Source of the DNA: RGIG7332 sp045580305
GTDB taxonomy: Bacteria > Bacillota > Clostridia > Oscillospirales > JAAYXM01
Assembly (NCBI GenBank): GCA_045580305.1
Contig: JAZNNQ010000035.1
Span: 1-64,000 of the forward strand
DNA: 64,000 bases
Direction of reading: 5' to 3'
The position numbers were made by a program, and so were the translations under genes. Shown here one piece after another: positions 50,411 to 59,097 of the stretch (its first letter is position 1; every line of letters starts with the position of its first letter). The notes beneath the pieces are model-generated. The model made no database searches, was not told the DNA's origin, and was given only the letters and a program-made list of their open reading frames with translations.

Positions 50411-52393
50411 TTACTTAACTAATGCCTTTGCCTTTGCAACTACATTCTCTACTGTGAAGCCGAACTTCTTGAAGAGAAGGCCTGCAGGAGCGGAAGCACC
50501 AAAGTGGTCGATGGAGATGATGTCGCCGTCTAAGCCTACATACTTGTCCCAACCGAAGGAGGATGCTGCCTCAATTGCAAGACGAGCACGAACACTCTTC
50601 GGAAGAACGCTCTCCTTATACTCAGCACTCTGCATCTCGAAGAGTGACATGGAGGGCATACTTACAACTCTTGCATCAATGCCGTCCTTTGCAAGCTCAG
50701 CGTGAGCGTTGTATGCAAGTTCAACCTCACTACCGGAAGCGATAAGGATGATGTCAGGAGTTTTCTTCTTGGAATCGAGGAGAACATATGCACCCTTAAG
50801 AGCTTCCTTACTGCTCTCCTTATACTGGGGCAGGTTCTGGCGGGTAAGAGCAAGACCTACCGGGTGACTACCGTTGGTAACAGCATAGTACCAAGCAGCA
50901 GCGGTCTCTGTACCGTCAGCCGGACGGAAGTCAACAAAACCGGGGATAGAGCGCATAGCAGCGAGCTGCTCAATGGGCTGATGGGTAGGACCATCTTCAC
51001 CAACACCGATACTGTCGTGAGTTAAGATGTATGCAACCGGCTGGTTCATAAGAGCGGAAAGACGCATTGCCGGCTTCTCGTAGTCGGAGAACACAAAGAA
51101 TGTAGCGTTATAAGCCTTGAGGCCTCCGTGAACGGAAATAGCGTTACAGATAGCGCCCATTGCATGCTCACGAACACCGAAGTGTAAGTTATTGCCTGCA
51201 TAGTTATCCTTGGAGAAGTCGCCCATACCGTTCATATAGCTCTTATTGGAGGGTGCAAGGTCAGCAGAGCCACCGAATAGGTTGGGAACGAATTTTGCAA
51301 GGCGGTTAAGAACTTCACCGGAGGTAGCGCGGGTTGCCATGGGCTTATCTTCAAATGCCCAGAACTCATCAGAGTCAAGCTTTGCCATATCAACCTTACC
51401 GCTAAACCAAGCATCCCACTCCTTAGCAAGGTCGGGATATGCCTTAGCGTACTCAGCGAATGCCTTGTCCCAAGCGTCAACATTTGCATCAAGTTCAGCT
51501 ATCTTTGCCTTCATAAAGTCGGAAACTTCAGCGGAAACAAAGAACTCATCAGCAGGCATGCCGAGATTTTTCTTTAAATCAACGATGTTGTCAGCACCTA
51601 AAGGCTCACCGTGTGAGGAAGCCTTGCCTGCCTTAGCAGAGCCGTAGCCGATAACAGTAGTAATCTTAATAATGGAAGGACGGGTAGTATCTGCCTTAGC
51701 AGCATCAATTGCAGCGTTAATTGCATCTAAGTCATTACCGTCTGCAACCTCAAGGGTCTGCCATCCGTAAGCAGCAAAGCGAGCGTTAACATCCTCGGTA
51801 AATGCGATGTCGGTATTACCCTCGATGGTGATGGAGTTGGAATCGTATAAAACGATGAGCTTACCAAGACCTAAAGTGCCGGCTAAAGAAGCTGCCTCAG
51901 CGGAAACACCTTCCATAAGACATCCGTCACCGCAGAGTACATATGTAAAGTGGTCAACGACATTGTGACCCTCGCGGTTGAATTTTGCAGCGAGATGTGC
52001 CTCTGCCATAGCAAAGCCAACACCGTTTGCAATACCCTGACCTAAAGGACCGGTTGTAATTTCAACACCCTTGGTATGGCCAAACTCGGGATGACCCGGG
52101 GTAAGGCTGTCAAGCTGACGGAAGCTCTTGAGATCATCCATAGAGACGCCGTAGCCGAAAAGGTGGAATAAGCTGTAGATAAGTGCGGAACCATGACCTG
52201 CGGATAAAATAAAGCGGTCGCGGTTAGCCCAGTTTAAGTTTTTCGGGCTGTGCTTCATCTGATTTGCCCAGATTGCATAAGCAATGGGAGCAGCACCGAG
52301 GGGAAGACCCGGATGACCGGAATTAGCCTTCTGAACGGTCTCAGCTGAAAGCACACGAATAGTATTTACTACATTGGTTTCGATTTTATTCAT
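50411..52393 (-). CDS. tkt: Transketolase
   Basis: This TPP-dependent enzyme of the pentose phosphate pathway moves two-carbon units between sugar phosphates. The 660-residue full-length protein has SGHPGLPLGAAP near residue 25 and GPLGQGIANGVGFAMAE. The TPP motif begins CGDGCLMEGVSAEAASLAG (about 155), and THDSIGVGEDGPTHQP marks the pyrimidine domain. The C-terminal domain is present. ATG 52393 follows a GAGGTG site. The gene is monocistronic, divergent from rpsO. Confidence 0.96.
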   Translation of the reverse strand: MNKIETNVVNTIRVLSAETVQKANSGHPGLPLGAAPIAYAIWANQMKHSPKNLNWANRDRFILSAGHGSALIYSLFHLFGYGVSMDDLKSFRQLDSLTPGHPEFGHTKGVEITTGPLGQGIANGVGFAMAEAHLAAKFNREGHNVVDHFTYVLCGDGCLMEGVSAEAASLAGTLGLGKLIVLYDSNSITIEGNTDIAFTEDVNARFAAYGWQTLEVADGNDLDAINAAIDAAKADTTRPSIIKITTVIGYGSAKAGKASSHGEPLGADNIVDLKKNLGMPADEFFVSAEVSDFMKAKIAELDANVDAWDKAFAEYAKAYPDLAKEWDAWFSGKVDMAKLDSDEFWAFEDKPMATRATSGEVLNRLAKFVPNLFGGSADLAPSNKSYMNGMGDFSKDNYAGNNLHFGVREHAMGAICNAISVHGGLKAYNATFFVFSDYEKPAMRLSALMNQPVAYILTHDSIGVGEDGPTHQPIEQLAAMRSIPGFVDFRPADGTETAAAWYYAVTNGSHPVGLALTRQNLPQYKESSKEALKGAYVLLDSKKKTPDIILIASGSEVELAYNAHAELAKDGIDARVVSMPSMSLFEMQSAEYKESVLPKSVRARLAIEAASSFGWDKYVGLDGDIISIDHFGASAPAGLLFKKFGFTVENVVAKAKALVK

Positions 52394-52427
52394 GTTTTTT
52401 CACCTCGTAAAAAATATACTTGAGTAC

Positions 52428-52456
52428 ATTATACACTATATTTTCTCATTTGTATA
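52428..52456 (-). promoter_or_regulatory. Promoter for transketolase
   Basis: Minus-strand TATACA (52456-52451), 17-base spacer, TATAAT (52433-52428). Confidence 0.6.
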
Positions 52457-52493
52457 ATATTTTTTTAATTTTTTTGAAAAAATAAAAAAGTTC

Positions 52494-52522
52494 TTTACTT
52501 TTTTGCAAACCTGTGTTACAAT
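52494..52522 (+). promoter_or_regulatory. Promoter for rpsO-pnp
   Basis: TTTACT (52494-52499), 17-base spacer, TACAAT (52517-52522), with TGT forming an extended -10. Confidence 0.65.
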
Positions 52523-52526
52523 ACCT

Positions 52527-52640
52527 AGGCGTGGGTTTGCGCCCATAGCGTGTCCCTGTTCTATGTTTGGGGATAAAGCCTTGTTAAATCCAGGTTTTTC
52601 ACCCACCCCATACGCAGATTAGCGGATAAAAATCTATAGA
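52527..52640 (+). other. Structured 5' leader of rpsO, possible S15 autoregulatory RNA
   Basis: GTGGGT (52531-52536) can pair with ACCCAC (52601-52606), enclosing TCCC/GGGA (52553-52556 with 52570-52573) and a CCT...AGG hairpin. A second option, TGGG/CCCA (52532-52535 with 52542-52545), excludes the long pairing. I recognise no Rfam family. Confidence 0.45.
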
Positions 52641-52655
52641 AAGGTGAAGTGCATC

Positions 52656-52922
52656 ATGATTTTAAAAGAGCAGAAGACCGCGGTTATCGAAGCTAACCGC
52701 ACTCATCCGACCGATACCGGTTCGCCTGAGGTTCAGATCGCAATTTTAACCGAGCGCATTGCTCAGCTCACCGAGCATCTCAAGGTACACCACAAGGATA
52801 ACCATTCCCGTCGTGGACTCCTGCAGATGGTTGGTAAGCGCCGTAATCTTTTAAACTACCTTGCAAAGAAAGATATCGAGCGCTATCGTGCAATCGTTGC
52901 AAAGTTAGGTCTGAGAAAGTAA
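52656..52922 (+). CDS. rpsO: 30S ribosomal protein S15
   Basis: S15 organises the central domain of 16S rRNA and, in several phyla, represses its own mRNA. The 88-residue protein has the hallmark DTGSPEVQIAILTERI, HHKDNHSRRGLLQMVGKRRNLLNYL and a YRAIVAKLGLRK ending. ATG 52656 follows AAAGGTG with normal spacing. A long structured leader and an extended -10 promoter precede it. It is the first gene of rpsO-pnp. Confidence 0.97.
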   Translation: MILKEQKTAVIEANRTHPTDTGSPEVQIAILTERIAQLTEHLKVHHKDNHSRRGLLQMVGKRRNLLNYLAKKDIERYRAIVAKLGLRK

Positions 52923-52931
52923 TGACTGTGG

Positions 52932-52961
52932 GGGTAAGATACAGGCACCTGTATCTTACCC
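52932..52961 (+). terminator. Terminator or processing hairpin after rpsO
   Basis: A perfect 13-bp stem (52932-52944 with 52949-52961, GCAC loop) is followed by TTCTATTG. The U-run is weak, so partial readthrough into pnp is likely. Confidence 0.65.
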
Positions 52962-52968
52962 TTCTATT

Positions 52969-53067
52969 GTCTGAGTGAATTTCGCGTGGTATTTGTTTAG
53001 CAGTTGAATTTGTTCCCGACACCTCGGGTGTAAATTCAAATGCTAAACTTACGCTCTTCACTCAGAC
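52969..53067 (+). other. Long imperfect hairpin immediately upstream of pnp
   Basis: 11-bp basal stem (52969-52979 with 53057-53067), GCGT/ACGC, then GTTTAGCA-x-TTGAATTT pairing with AAATTCAA-x-TGCTAAAC (52995-53011 with 53032-53048), capped by a GC-rich loop. It ends 24 bases before the pnp ATG. A double-stranded RNA of this size is an RNase III-type target. Confidence 0.75.
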
Positions 53068-53091
53068 GAAAATTTGAAAGGAGAGTTTAAA

Positions 53092-55215
53092 ATGATCAAG
53101 AAGATGGAATTTAATAAGTTCCGCACATTTGAAACCGAGTATGCAGGCCGCAAACTCGTAGTTGAGACCGGCAAAATGGCAGGTCTTGCTAACGGTTCCT
53201 GCCTTCTTCGTTATGGCGAGACCGTTGTTTTAGTTACCGCAACAGCTAGTGAGAAGCCCCGCGCAGGCATTGACTTCTTCCCCTTATCAGTTGATTTCGA
53301 GGAGCGTCTTTATGCAGTAGGTCGTATCCCGGGCAGCTTTATGCGCCGTGAGGGTCGTCCCAGCGAGCGTGCAATTCTTGCATCCCGCCTTATCGACCGT
53401 CCTACACGCCCGCTCTTCCCCTCTGATATGAGAAACGATGTTGCAATCGCTGCAACCGTTTTATCCGTTGATAACGAGTGCTTACCCGAGATCATCGCTA
53501 TGATCGGTACCTCAATCGCAATCTCCATCTCCGATATTCCGTGGGGTGGCCCGGTTGGCGGCATCAACATCGGCTATGTAGACGGTCAGTTCGTTATGAA
53601 TCCGGGCTCCGCTGATCGTGCTAAGAGCAGTCTTAACTTAACCGTTGCAGGTACTGCTGAGAAGGTTGTTATGATCGAAGCAGGCGCTGACCAGATCCCC
53701 GATGACACCATGTACGACGCAATTATGTTCGCACACGAGGAGATCAAGAAGTTAGTTGCTTTCATTTCCGAAATCAAGGCTGAAATCGGTCTTCCCAAGT
53801 TTGAGTATGCAAAGGCTGCATTTGACTATGACCTCTTTGAGGATGTTAAGGCTTATGCAACCGACAAGGTTCGTTACTGTATGGATACCGATGACAAGCT
53901 CGTTCGTGACGAGCGTCTCCGTGTTCTTTCCGAAGAGCTCACCGAGCAGTTTATCGAAAAGTACCCCGAGATGGAGACCTATCTTGGCGAGTGTCTTTAC
54001 AAGATTCAGAAGATGGTTGTTCGTGAGTGGTTACTCCAGGGCAAGCGTGTAGACGGCCGTTCACTTGATGAGATCCGTCCCCTTGCTGCTGAGGTTTCAG
54101 TTCTCCCCAGAACTCACGGTTCCGGTATGTTTACCCGCGGTCAGACCCAGGTACTCACCACCGCTACTCTCGGTACTCTTGCTGATAATCAGCTTCTCGA
54201 CACAATTTATGAGGAGGAGACCAAGCGTTACCTCCACCACTATAACTTCCCGTCCTACTCTGTAGGCGAAGCTCGTCCCAGCCGCGGCCCCGGCCGTCGT
54301 GAAATCGGTCACGGTGCTCTTGCTGAGCGCGCACTGGAGCCGGTTATTCCCTCTGCTGAAGAGTTCCCCTACTCCATCCGTCTTGTTTCTGAGGTATTAA
54401 GCTCCAACGGCTCTACCTCTCAGGGTTCTATCTGCGGTTCCACCCTCGCTCTTATGGATGCAGGCGTTCCGATCAAGGCTCCTATTGCAGGTATCTCCTG
54501 CGGTCTTGTTACCAAGGATGACCAGTGGCTCACCTTTATCGACATCCAGGGCGTTGAGGACTTCTACGGCGATATGGACTTCAAGGTTGCAGGTAGTAAG
54601 GCTGGTATCACCGCTATCCAGATGGACCTTAAGGTTGACGGCTTAACTCCCGAGATTATCCGTTCTGCACTTACCATCACCCGCGATGCTCGTTACCAGA
54701 TCTTAGATGAGATTATGCTTCCCTGCATCGCTGAGCCGAGAGCACAGCTTTCCAAGTACGCTCCCAAGATGCTCCACATGACCATCGATCCGGACAAGAT
54801 CCGCGATGTTATCGGTAAGGGCGGCAGCGTTATCCAGAAGATCTGTGCTGACACCGGCGCTAAGGTTGACATTGAGGATGACGGTAATGTTTACATCTCC
54901 GGTATTGAGCAGGAAGCTTGCGAGCGCGCAATGGCAATCATCAAGACCATTGTAAGCGATCCCGAGGTTGGCGCTCTCTACTATGGTAAGGTAGTTCGTC
55001 TTATGACCTTCGGTGCATTCGTTGAAATCGCACCCGGTAAGGACGGCTTGGTGCACATCTCCAAGCTTGAAAACCGCCGTGTTGAAAAGGTTGAGGATGT
55101 ACTCAATGTTGGCGATATGACCTGGGTTAAGGTCACCGAGATCGACGACAAGGGTCGCATCAACCTCTCCCGTAAGGATGCCTACAACGAAATGGCAGAA
55201 AACGAGGACAAGTAA
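53092..55215 (+). CDS. pnp: Polyribonucleotide nucleotidyltransferase (PNPase)
   Basis: PNPase degrades RNA 3' to 5' by phosphorolysis. The 707-residue protein has two RNase PH-like domains (about 1-140 and 310-540), with FFPLSVDFEERLYAVGRIPGSF and RGPGRREIGHGALAERAL. A KH domain (IRDVIGKGGSVIQKI, about 580) and an S1 domain (YYGKVVRLMTFGAFVEIAPGKDGLVHIS, about 630) follow. I start at ATG 53092; the TTG at 53074 overlaps the AAAGGAGAG site. The hairpin at 52969-53067 precedes it. Confidence 0.97.
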   Translation: MIKKMEFNKFRTFETEYAGRKLVVETGKMAGLANGSCLLRYGETVVLVTATASEKPRAGIDFFPLSVDFEERLYAVGRIPGSFMRREGRPSERAILASRLIDRPTRPLFPSDMRNDVAIAATVLSVDNECLPEIIAMIGTSIAISISDIPWGGPVGGINIGYVDGQFVMNPGSADRAKSSLNLTVAGTAEKVVMIEAGADQIPDDTMYDAIMFAHEEIKKLVAFISEIKAEIGLPKFEYAKAAFDYDLFEDVKAYATDKVRYCMDTDDKLVRDERLRVLSEELTEQFIEKYPEMETYLGECLYKIQKMVVREWLLQGKRVDGRSLDEIRPLAAEVSVLPRTHGSGMFTRGQTQVLTTATLGTLADNQLLDTIYEEETKRYLHHYNFPSYSVGEARPSRGPGRREIGHGALAERALEPVIPSAEEFPYSIRLVSEVLSSNGSTSQGSICGSTLALMDAGVPIKAPIAGISCGLVTKDDQWLTFIDIQGVEDFYGDMDFKVAGSKAGITAIQMDLKVDGLTPEIIRSALTITRDARYQILDEIMLPCIAEPRAQLSKYAPKMLHMTIDPDKIRDVIGKGGSVIQKICADTGAKVDIEDDGNVYISGIEQEACERAMAIIKTIVSDPEVGALYYGKVVRLMTFGAFVEIAPGKDGLVHISKLENRRVEKVEDVLNVGDMTWVKVTEIDDKGRINLSRKDAYNEMAENEDK

Positions 55216-55226
55216 ATAAAACCTTT

Positions 55227-55256
55227 AAAAGCCGAGGGCAAATGCCCTCGGCTTTT
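55227..55256 (+). terminator. Terminator after pnp
   Basis: Perfect 13-bp stem (55227-55239 with 55244-55256, AAAT loop), followed by further T residues. Confidence 0.95.
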
Positions 55257-55311
55257 TTTATGTAATTTTCGCAAAATAAACTGAATAAATTAACTTAAAG
55301 GGGGGATTTAT

Positions 55312-56814
55312 TTGAAGATTTCCAAAACCTCGGTTTTTTATAATATAATGACGCTTACATTTTCCAATATCGGACTTCACGCTCTCGGCTTTGTTTATCG
55401 GATATTTTTGAGCAGGATGACCGGTGCTGATGGTATGGGCGTTTATCAGCTCATACTTCCCGCCTATTCGGTGCTGTCCTCCTTTTGTATAACCGGACTT
55501 ACAATGGCAACCTCCAGGCTTTGCGCCTATCACCTTTCAAGAGGCGAGCCGAGGGATGCCCATCGGGTGGTAAGCATCTCCCTTAAAATATTTCTTTTCC
55601 TTTTCGCAATCACGGCAGGTCTTATTTTATCCTTTTCTTCCTTTATAGCAACGGATATTTTGGGAGATACGCGCACACGGTTATCCCTTATAATAATTCT
55701 GCCCTGTCTTCTTTTCACCGGAATTGAAAATATACTTAAAAATTATTTTTTCGGCGCGTCTCAATTAAGACCGCCCATTACCTCAGAGCTTACCGAGCAA
55801 ATTGTACGCTTCATTGCGGTTATAGCTCTGCTTTTTGTGTTTTCGCCGAAAAACGCGAGTCATTCCTCAGCTCTTATAATCTGCGGTATGGTAATAAGCG
55901 AGGTTGTTAGCGTCTGTATTCTGGTGCGCTTTTACGGCGCGAGAAAAAGCAGTAAGACACCGGTGCTCCGCAGCATTGGCGAAATCGCTTTTCCCGTTGC
56001 GCTTTCCGCGGTTTTTAATAATTTACTCGCCGCGGCAAATTCTGTGCTTATTCCTCAGCGCCTTGTCACCTTCGGTATGGAGACCGATGTGGCAATATCC
56101 CATTTCGGCGTTCTTTTCGGTATGACAATGCCGGTAGTTAATCTTCCTTTCGGCTTAATCGGCGCACTCATCACGGTAATTATTCCGAAAATGTCCGAGG
56201 GTTTGGAAAATGCCGCCTATTTGCGCCGTAAGGCAGGTAAAATAATACACACCACAAGCCTTATTGCCCTACCGGCCGTCTGTTTTCTCATTCCATTCGG
56301 GCAGGATCTGTGTAAAATTATGTACAATAATCAAAATGCAGGCGCATATATGCTACCCCTCTGTATCGCCGCGCTCTTTTCCTTTTATCATATGAGCCTT
56401 ACCGCGGTGCTGAATGCCATAGGTAAACAGCGGCGTGCCGCGGTTATTTGCATTTTGGGCGGTCTTATTCAGCTTGCCGGCACATACCTTGTGGGTTATG
56501 AGCACATCGGAATTGCCGGATTTTTAGCCGGTGATATAATATCCGCTGTCTTTTGTGCCGCATTTTCGCTTCTTCCCGTGCTAAAAAGTCTAAAACTTCG
56601 TGTTTCTTTTAAGAATTGGCTTGTTCGGCCCACTCTTTCCGCAATTTTCGCGGCATTTTCCTCGAATTTTATCTATTTAGTCGCCTTAAATGACAAAATC
56701 AGCGCGGTTTACGCGCTGATTTTATCCGGTTTCGCATTTATTTTTGCTTATCTTATCACCCTGCGCCTTCAGGGCACAAGTCTTGTCACTTATTTAAAAA
56801 AGCTTCGATCGTAA
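55312..56814 (+). CDS. SpoVB/MurJ-like oligosaccharide flippase (MOP superfamily)
   Basis: This 500-residue MOP-family membrane protein has about 14 helices. The FSRMTGADGMGVYQLILPAYS-like opening (residues about 27-46), the internal LIPQRLVTFGM segment and the LPFGLIGALITVIIPKMSE stretch are typical of SpoVB and related polysaccharide exporters of Firmicutes. Likely cargo is a lipid-linked glycan, perhaps lipid II during sporulation. The start is TTG 55312 after GGGGGGA. Its last 29 bases overlap the convergent GNAT-mutarotase gene. Confidence 0.85.
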   Translation: MKISKTSVFYNIMTLTFSNIGLHALGFVYRIFLSRMTGADGMGVYQLILPAYSVLSSFCITGLTMATSRLCAYHLSRGEPRDAHRVVSISLKIFLFLFAITAGLILSFSSFIATDILGDTRTRLSLIIILPCLLFTGIENILKNYFFGASQLRPPITSELTEQIVRFIAVIALLFVFSPKNASHSSALIICGMVISEVVSVCILVRFYGARKSSKTPVLRSIGEIAFPVALSAVFNNLLAAANSVLIPQRLVTFGMETDVAISHFGVLFGMTMPVVNLPFGLIGALITVIIPKMSEGLENAAYLRRKAGKIIHTTSLIALPAVCFLIPFGQDLCKIMYNNQNAGAYMLPLCIAALFSFYHMSLTAVLNAIGKQRRAAVICILGGLIQLAGTYLVGYEHIGIAGFLAGDIISAVFCAAFSLLPVLKSLKLRVSFKNWLVRPTLSAIFAAFSSNFIYLVALNDKISAVYALILSGFAFIFAYLITLRLQGTSLVTYLKKLRS

Positions 56815-58066
56815 CGGTAAGTATTTTTTCCTCATTGGGCGCAAGGTACATTAAGTTTTCCTTCGTGTTGAGGGCATTAGGGCAAGCGCTCCACGGCTCG
56901 GCGCAGGCATATTTCGCGTCCTCGGGTGAGAAGAAGACATAAGCGTTGTAATTCTCATCTGCTTCCACCACTACCGAATGACCCAGCCCGGTATCAAGGG
57001 TAACTTTTCTTGAGTTTATATCGTCAACCACAAAATCTGGCTCTTTATCAAACCTGAATTCCCTGCTTCCCATATACGAAACGCAGGTATCTCTGTCCGC
57101 GTTAAAATACGGGTGCACCCCGCTGGAAAACGGCATAATTTTATCACTTAAATTCTTGAATTTCTGTGTGACGGTGAGCTTATCACCTTTTAAAGCATAG
57201 GTGTATTCGACATAGAAATCAAATGGGTATTTTGTCTTTGTTTCCCCATTGCTCTCAAGACAAATGGTTACAGAAGCGCTACCCTCGGTGTCGGTTTTCA
57301 CAAGTTTCCAGGGAAGTGTTCTTGCAACGCCGTGGATATCAAGCTCATAGGTTTTGCCATCAAGAGTATACTTGCCATCAATAAGTCTTCCGCAAATGGG
57401 GAAAAGTATCGGCATACCGCCGCGGACCTTGGCTGTGGGGTCATTTAATGTATCCCAGTTCATAAAAACAATATCTCGGGAAATCGCAAAAAATGTGGTC
57501 AGTATTCCGCCGCGAAGAGTAGCAATGGTAGCACTTGTACCCGCGCTTTCATCAAAAAGCTCTACACTTTCCCACCTATCGTTTTTCTCAATTACGCGAT
57601 AGCCGGAAAGGTCGGTTTTATAAACGCTTGTTGGTAGATTGTGAGCAGGATCAATGGTGTCGCACACCTTTGTCCAGCCTAATTTTTCGTAATATTTTGA
57701 TGTGTGCTCGGTTCTGAGATAAAGCGTGTCAAATCCCGCTGTCTTTGCCCTTTTTCTTATATGCAAAATAAGTGCGCGAGCAATGTTTTTGCCCCGCATT
57801 TCGGGCAGGACATAGAGAGACCCCATCCAAGGAGTGAAACTTGATCCCTGTAAGTTATTGTCGTAATATGCAATGGTGCCAACCGGTGCGCCATCAATTA
57901 CCGCAACATAGGTGTGGGGAATTGAGTCCTTGGTCTGGGCACACAGTTTTGCCTTTGTCTGCTCCAAGGTAACCGTCGGACGGTCAACCTTGCAAAACTC
58001 ATTCCAGGTCCAGTTCGCAACCGTGTCAATATACTCGGGGAAGTCGCAAAGTGAAACTATTTTCAT
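56786..58066 (-). CDS. Fusion protein: N-terminal GNAT acetyltransferase, C-terminal aldose 1-epimerase-like domain
   Basis: A single uninterrupted 426-residue frame joins two folds. Residues about 1-155 are a GNAT acetyltransferase: VAVIDGAPVGTIAYYD, SLYVLPEMRGKNIARAL (acetyl-CoA loop), then YLRTEHTSKYYEKLGW. Residues about 165-426 are a galactose-mutarotase/LacX-like beta-sandwich, with RGGMPILFPICGRL, LDIHGVARTLPW and FSSGVHPYFN supplying the conserved His residues. I know each family well but not this pairing. ATG 58066 has TGGAG upstream. The gene lies just past the ricT terminator and converges on the flippase gene. Confidence 0.8.
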   Translation of the reverse strand: MKIVSLCDFPEYIDTVANWTWNEFCKVDRPTVTLEQTKAKLCAQTKDSIPHTYVAVIDGAPVGTIAYYDNNLQGSSFTPWMGSLYVLPEMRGKNIARALILHIRKRAKTAGFDTLYLRTEHTSKYYEKLGWTKVCDTIDPAHNLPTSVYKTDLSGYRVIEKNDRWESVELFDESAGTSATIATLRGGILTTFFAISRDIVFMNWDTLNDPTAKVRGGMPILFPICGRLIDGKYTLDGKTYELDIHGVARTLPWKLVKTDTEGSASVTICLESNGETKTKYPFDFYVEYTYALKGDKLTVTQKFKNLSDKIMPFSSGVHPYFNADRDTCVSYMGSREFRFDKEPDFVVDDINSRKVTLDTGLGHSVVVEADENYNAYVFFSPEDAKYACAEPWSACPNALNTKENLMYLAPNEEKILTVTIEAFLNK

Positions 58067-58086
58067 AGCATAATCTCCAGTCTATA

Positions 58087-58114
58087 AAAATAAGGGGCAT
58101 CTGCCCCTTATTTT
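58087..58114 (-). terminator. Terminator of the femAB-alr-yaaO-darA-holB-ricT operon
   Basis: AAAATAAGGGGC (58087-58098) pairs with GCCCCTTATTTT (58103-58114), ATCT loop, abutting the ricT stop. Confidence 0.85.
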
Positions 58115-59081
58115 ATTGTTTTTCTCCGTTATTTGGCTTCTTTGGGAAATGGCGACGACGGCGACGGTGGAAGTTCGGCTTTTTCGGCTCGCCCTCGGTC
58201 TCATCAGCTACGGGCGCTGCCACCGGCTCCTCAATGGGAGCAGGCTCTGTCTCCATCTTTTTGGGACAGCCCTTGCCCTTGGGGCAGACCTCGCACTTGT
58301 CATAGACCTTAGGTGCAAGCTCGCCACCCTCGTCAAGGCGCACCTTTAATTTTCCGCGAAGCAGATTTACATCCACAACGGTACCCACACCGTCGGGAGT
58401 TTCAACTACCGCGTCCACCTTGGGTGTGGTGCGGTGTAGGTCCTCATATGCCTCCTGCTCGTACTTTAAGCAGCACATAAGACGGCCGCAGGTGCCTGAA
58501 ATTTTAGTGGGGTTAAGGGAGAGATTTTGCTCCTTCGCCATTTTGATAGACACAGGCTGGAAATCCTCCAAAAAGCTTGAACAGCAGAATGGTCTGCCGC
58601 AAATGCCCAAACCGCCAAGTAATTTCGCCTCATCACGAACACCTACCTGGCGAAGCTCTATCCTTGTTTTGAAAACAGAAGCTAAATCGCGGACAAGCTC
58701 GCGGAAGTCCACCCTTCCGTCAGCGGTAAAATAGAAAAGTATTTTACTTCTGTCAAAGGTGCACTCAACATCTATTGCCTTCATTTCAAGCTTGTGCTCA
58801 AGCACCTTTTCCTGACAAATTTTAAGGGCCTCCGCCTCTTTTTCCTTGTTCTTGGCAAGAGTTTCACGATCCTCGTCGGTAGCGGCGCGGATTACCTTCT
58901 TAAGAGGCTCCACCACATCCTCATCAGGTATCTCGTAGTTGCCCTGAGTAACATGACCATACTCAATACCGCGCGAGGTTTCAACGATTACATCTTCGCC
59001 CTTTTTATATACTATACCGCATGGGTCGAAGGAATAAACACGACCCAGCTCTTTAAATTGAACTCCGACTATTTCCCTCAA
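58113..59081 (-). CDS. ricT: RicT/YaaT-like PSP1-domain protein
   Basis: RicT is part of the Y-complex (RicAFT), which binds Fe-S clusters and affects RNase Y and sporulation in Bacillus. The 322-residue protein has the PSP1 domain (about 60-150). A Cys-rich core follows: GGLGICGRPFCCSSF, then SGTCGRLMCCLKYE and CEVCPKGKGCP. These cysteines match those known in YaaT. The acidic linker and basic C-terminal tail (RRRRRHFPKKP) are extra. Last gene of its operon. Confidence 0.9.
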   Translation of the reverse strand: MREIVGVQFKELGRVYSFDPCGIVYKKGEDVIVETSRGIEYGHVTQGNYEIPDEDVVEPLKKVIRAATDEDRETLAKNKEKEAEALKICQEKVLEHKLEMKAIDVECTFDRSKILFYFTADGRVDFRELVRDLASVFKTRIELRQVGVRDEAKLLGGLGICGRPFCCSSFLEDFQPVSIKMAKEQNLSLNPTKISGTCGRLMCCLKYEQEAYEDLHRTTPKVDAVVETPDGVGTVVDVNLLRGKLKVRLDEGGELAPKVYDKCEVCPKGKGCPKKMETEPAPIEEPVAAPVADETEGEPKKPNFHRRRRRHFPKKPNNGEKQ

Positions 59082-59097
59082 AACATAGTCCTCCTTT

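Noticed and set aside
52923..53073. Insertion sequence or MITE suspected from the long inverted repeat before pnp
   Set aside because: No target-site duplication or transposase is visible and the position between rpsO and pnp favours an RNA control element, though a genome-wide copy search would settle it.
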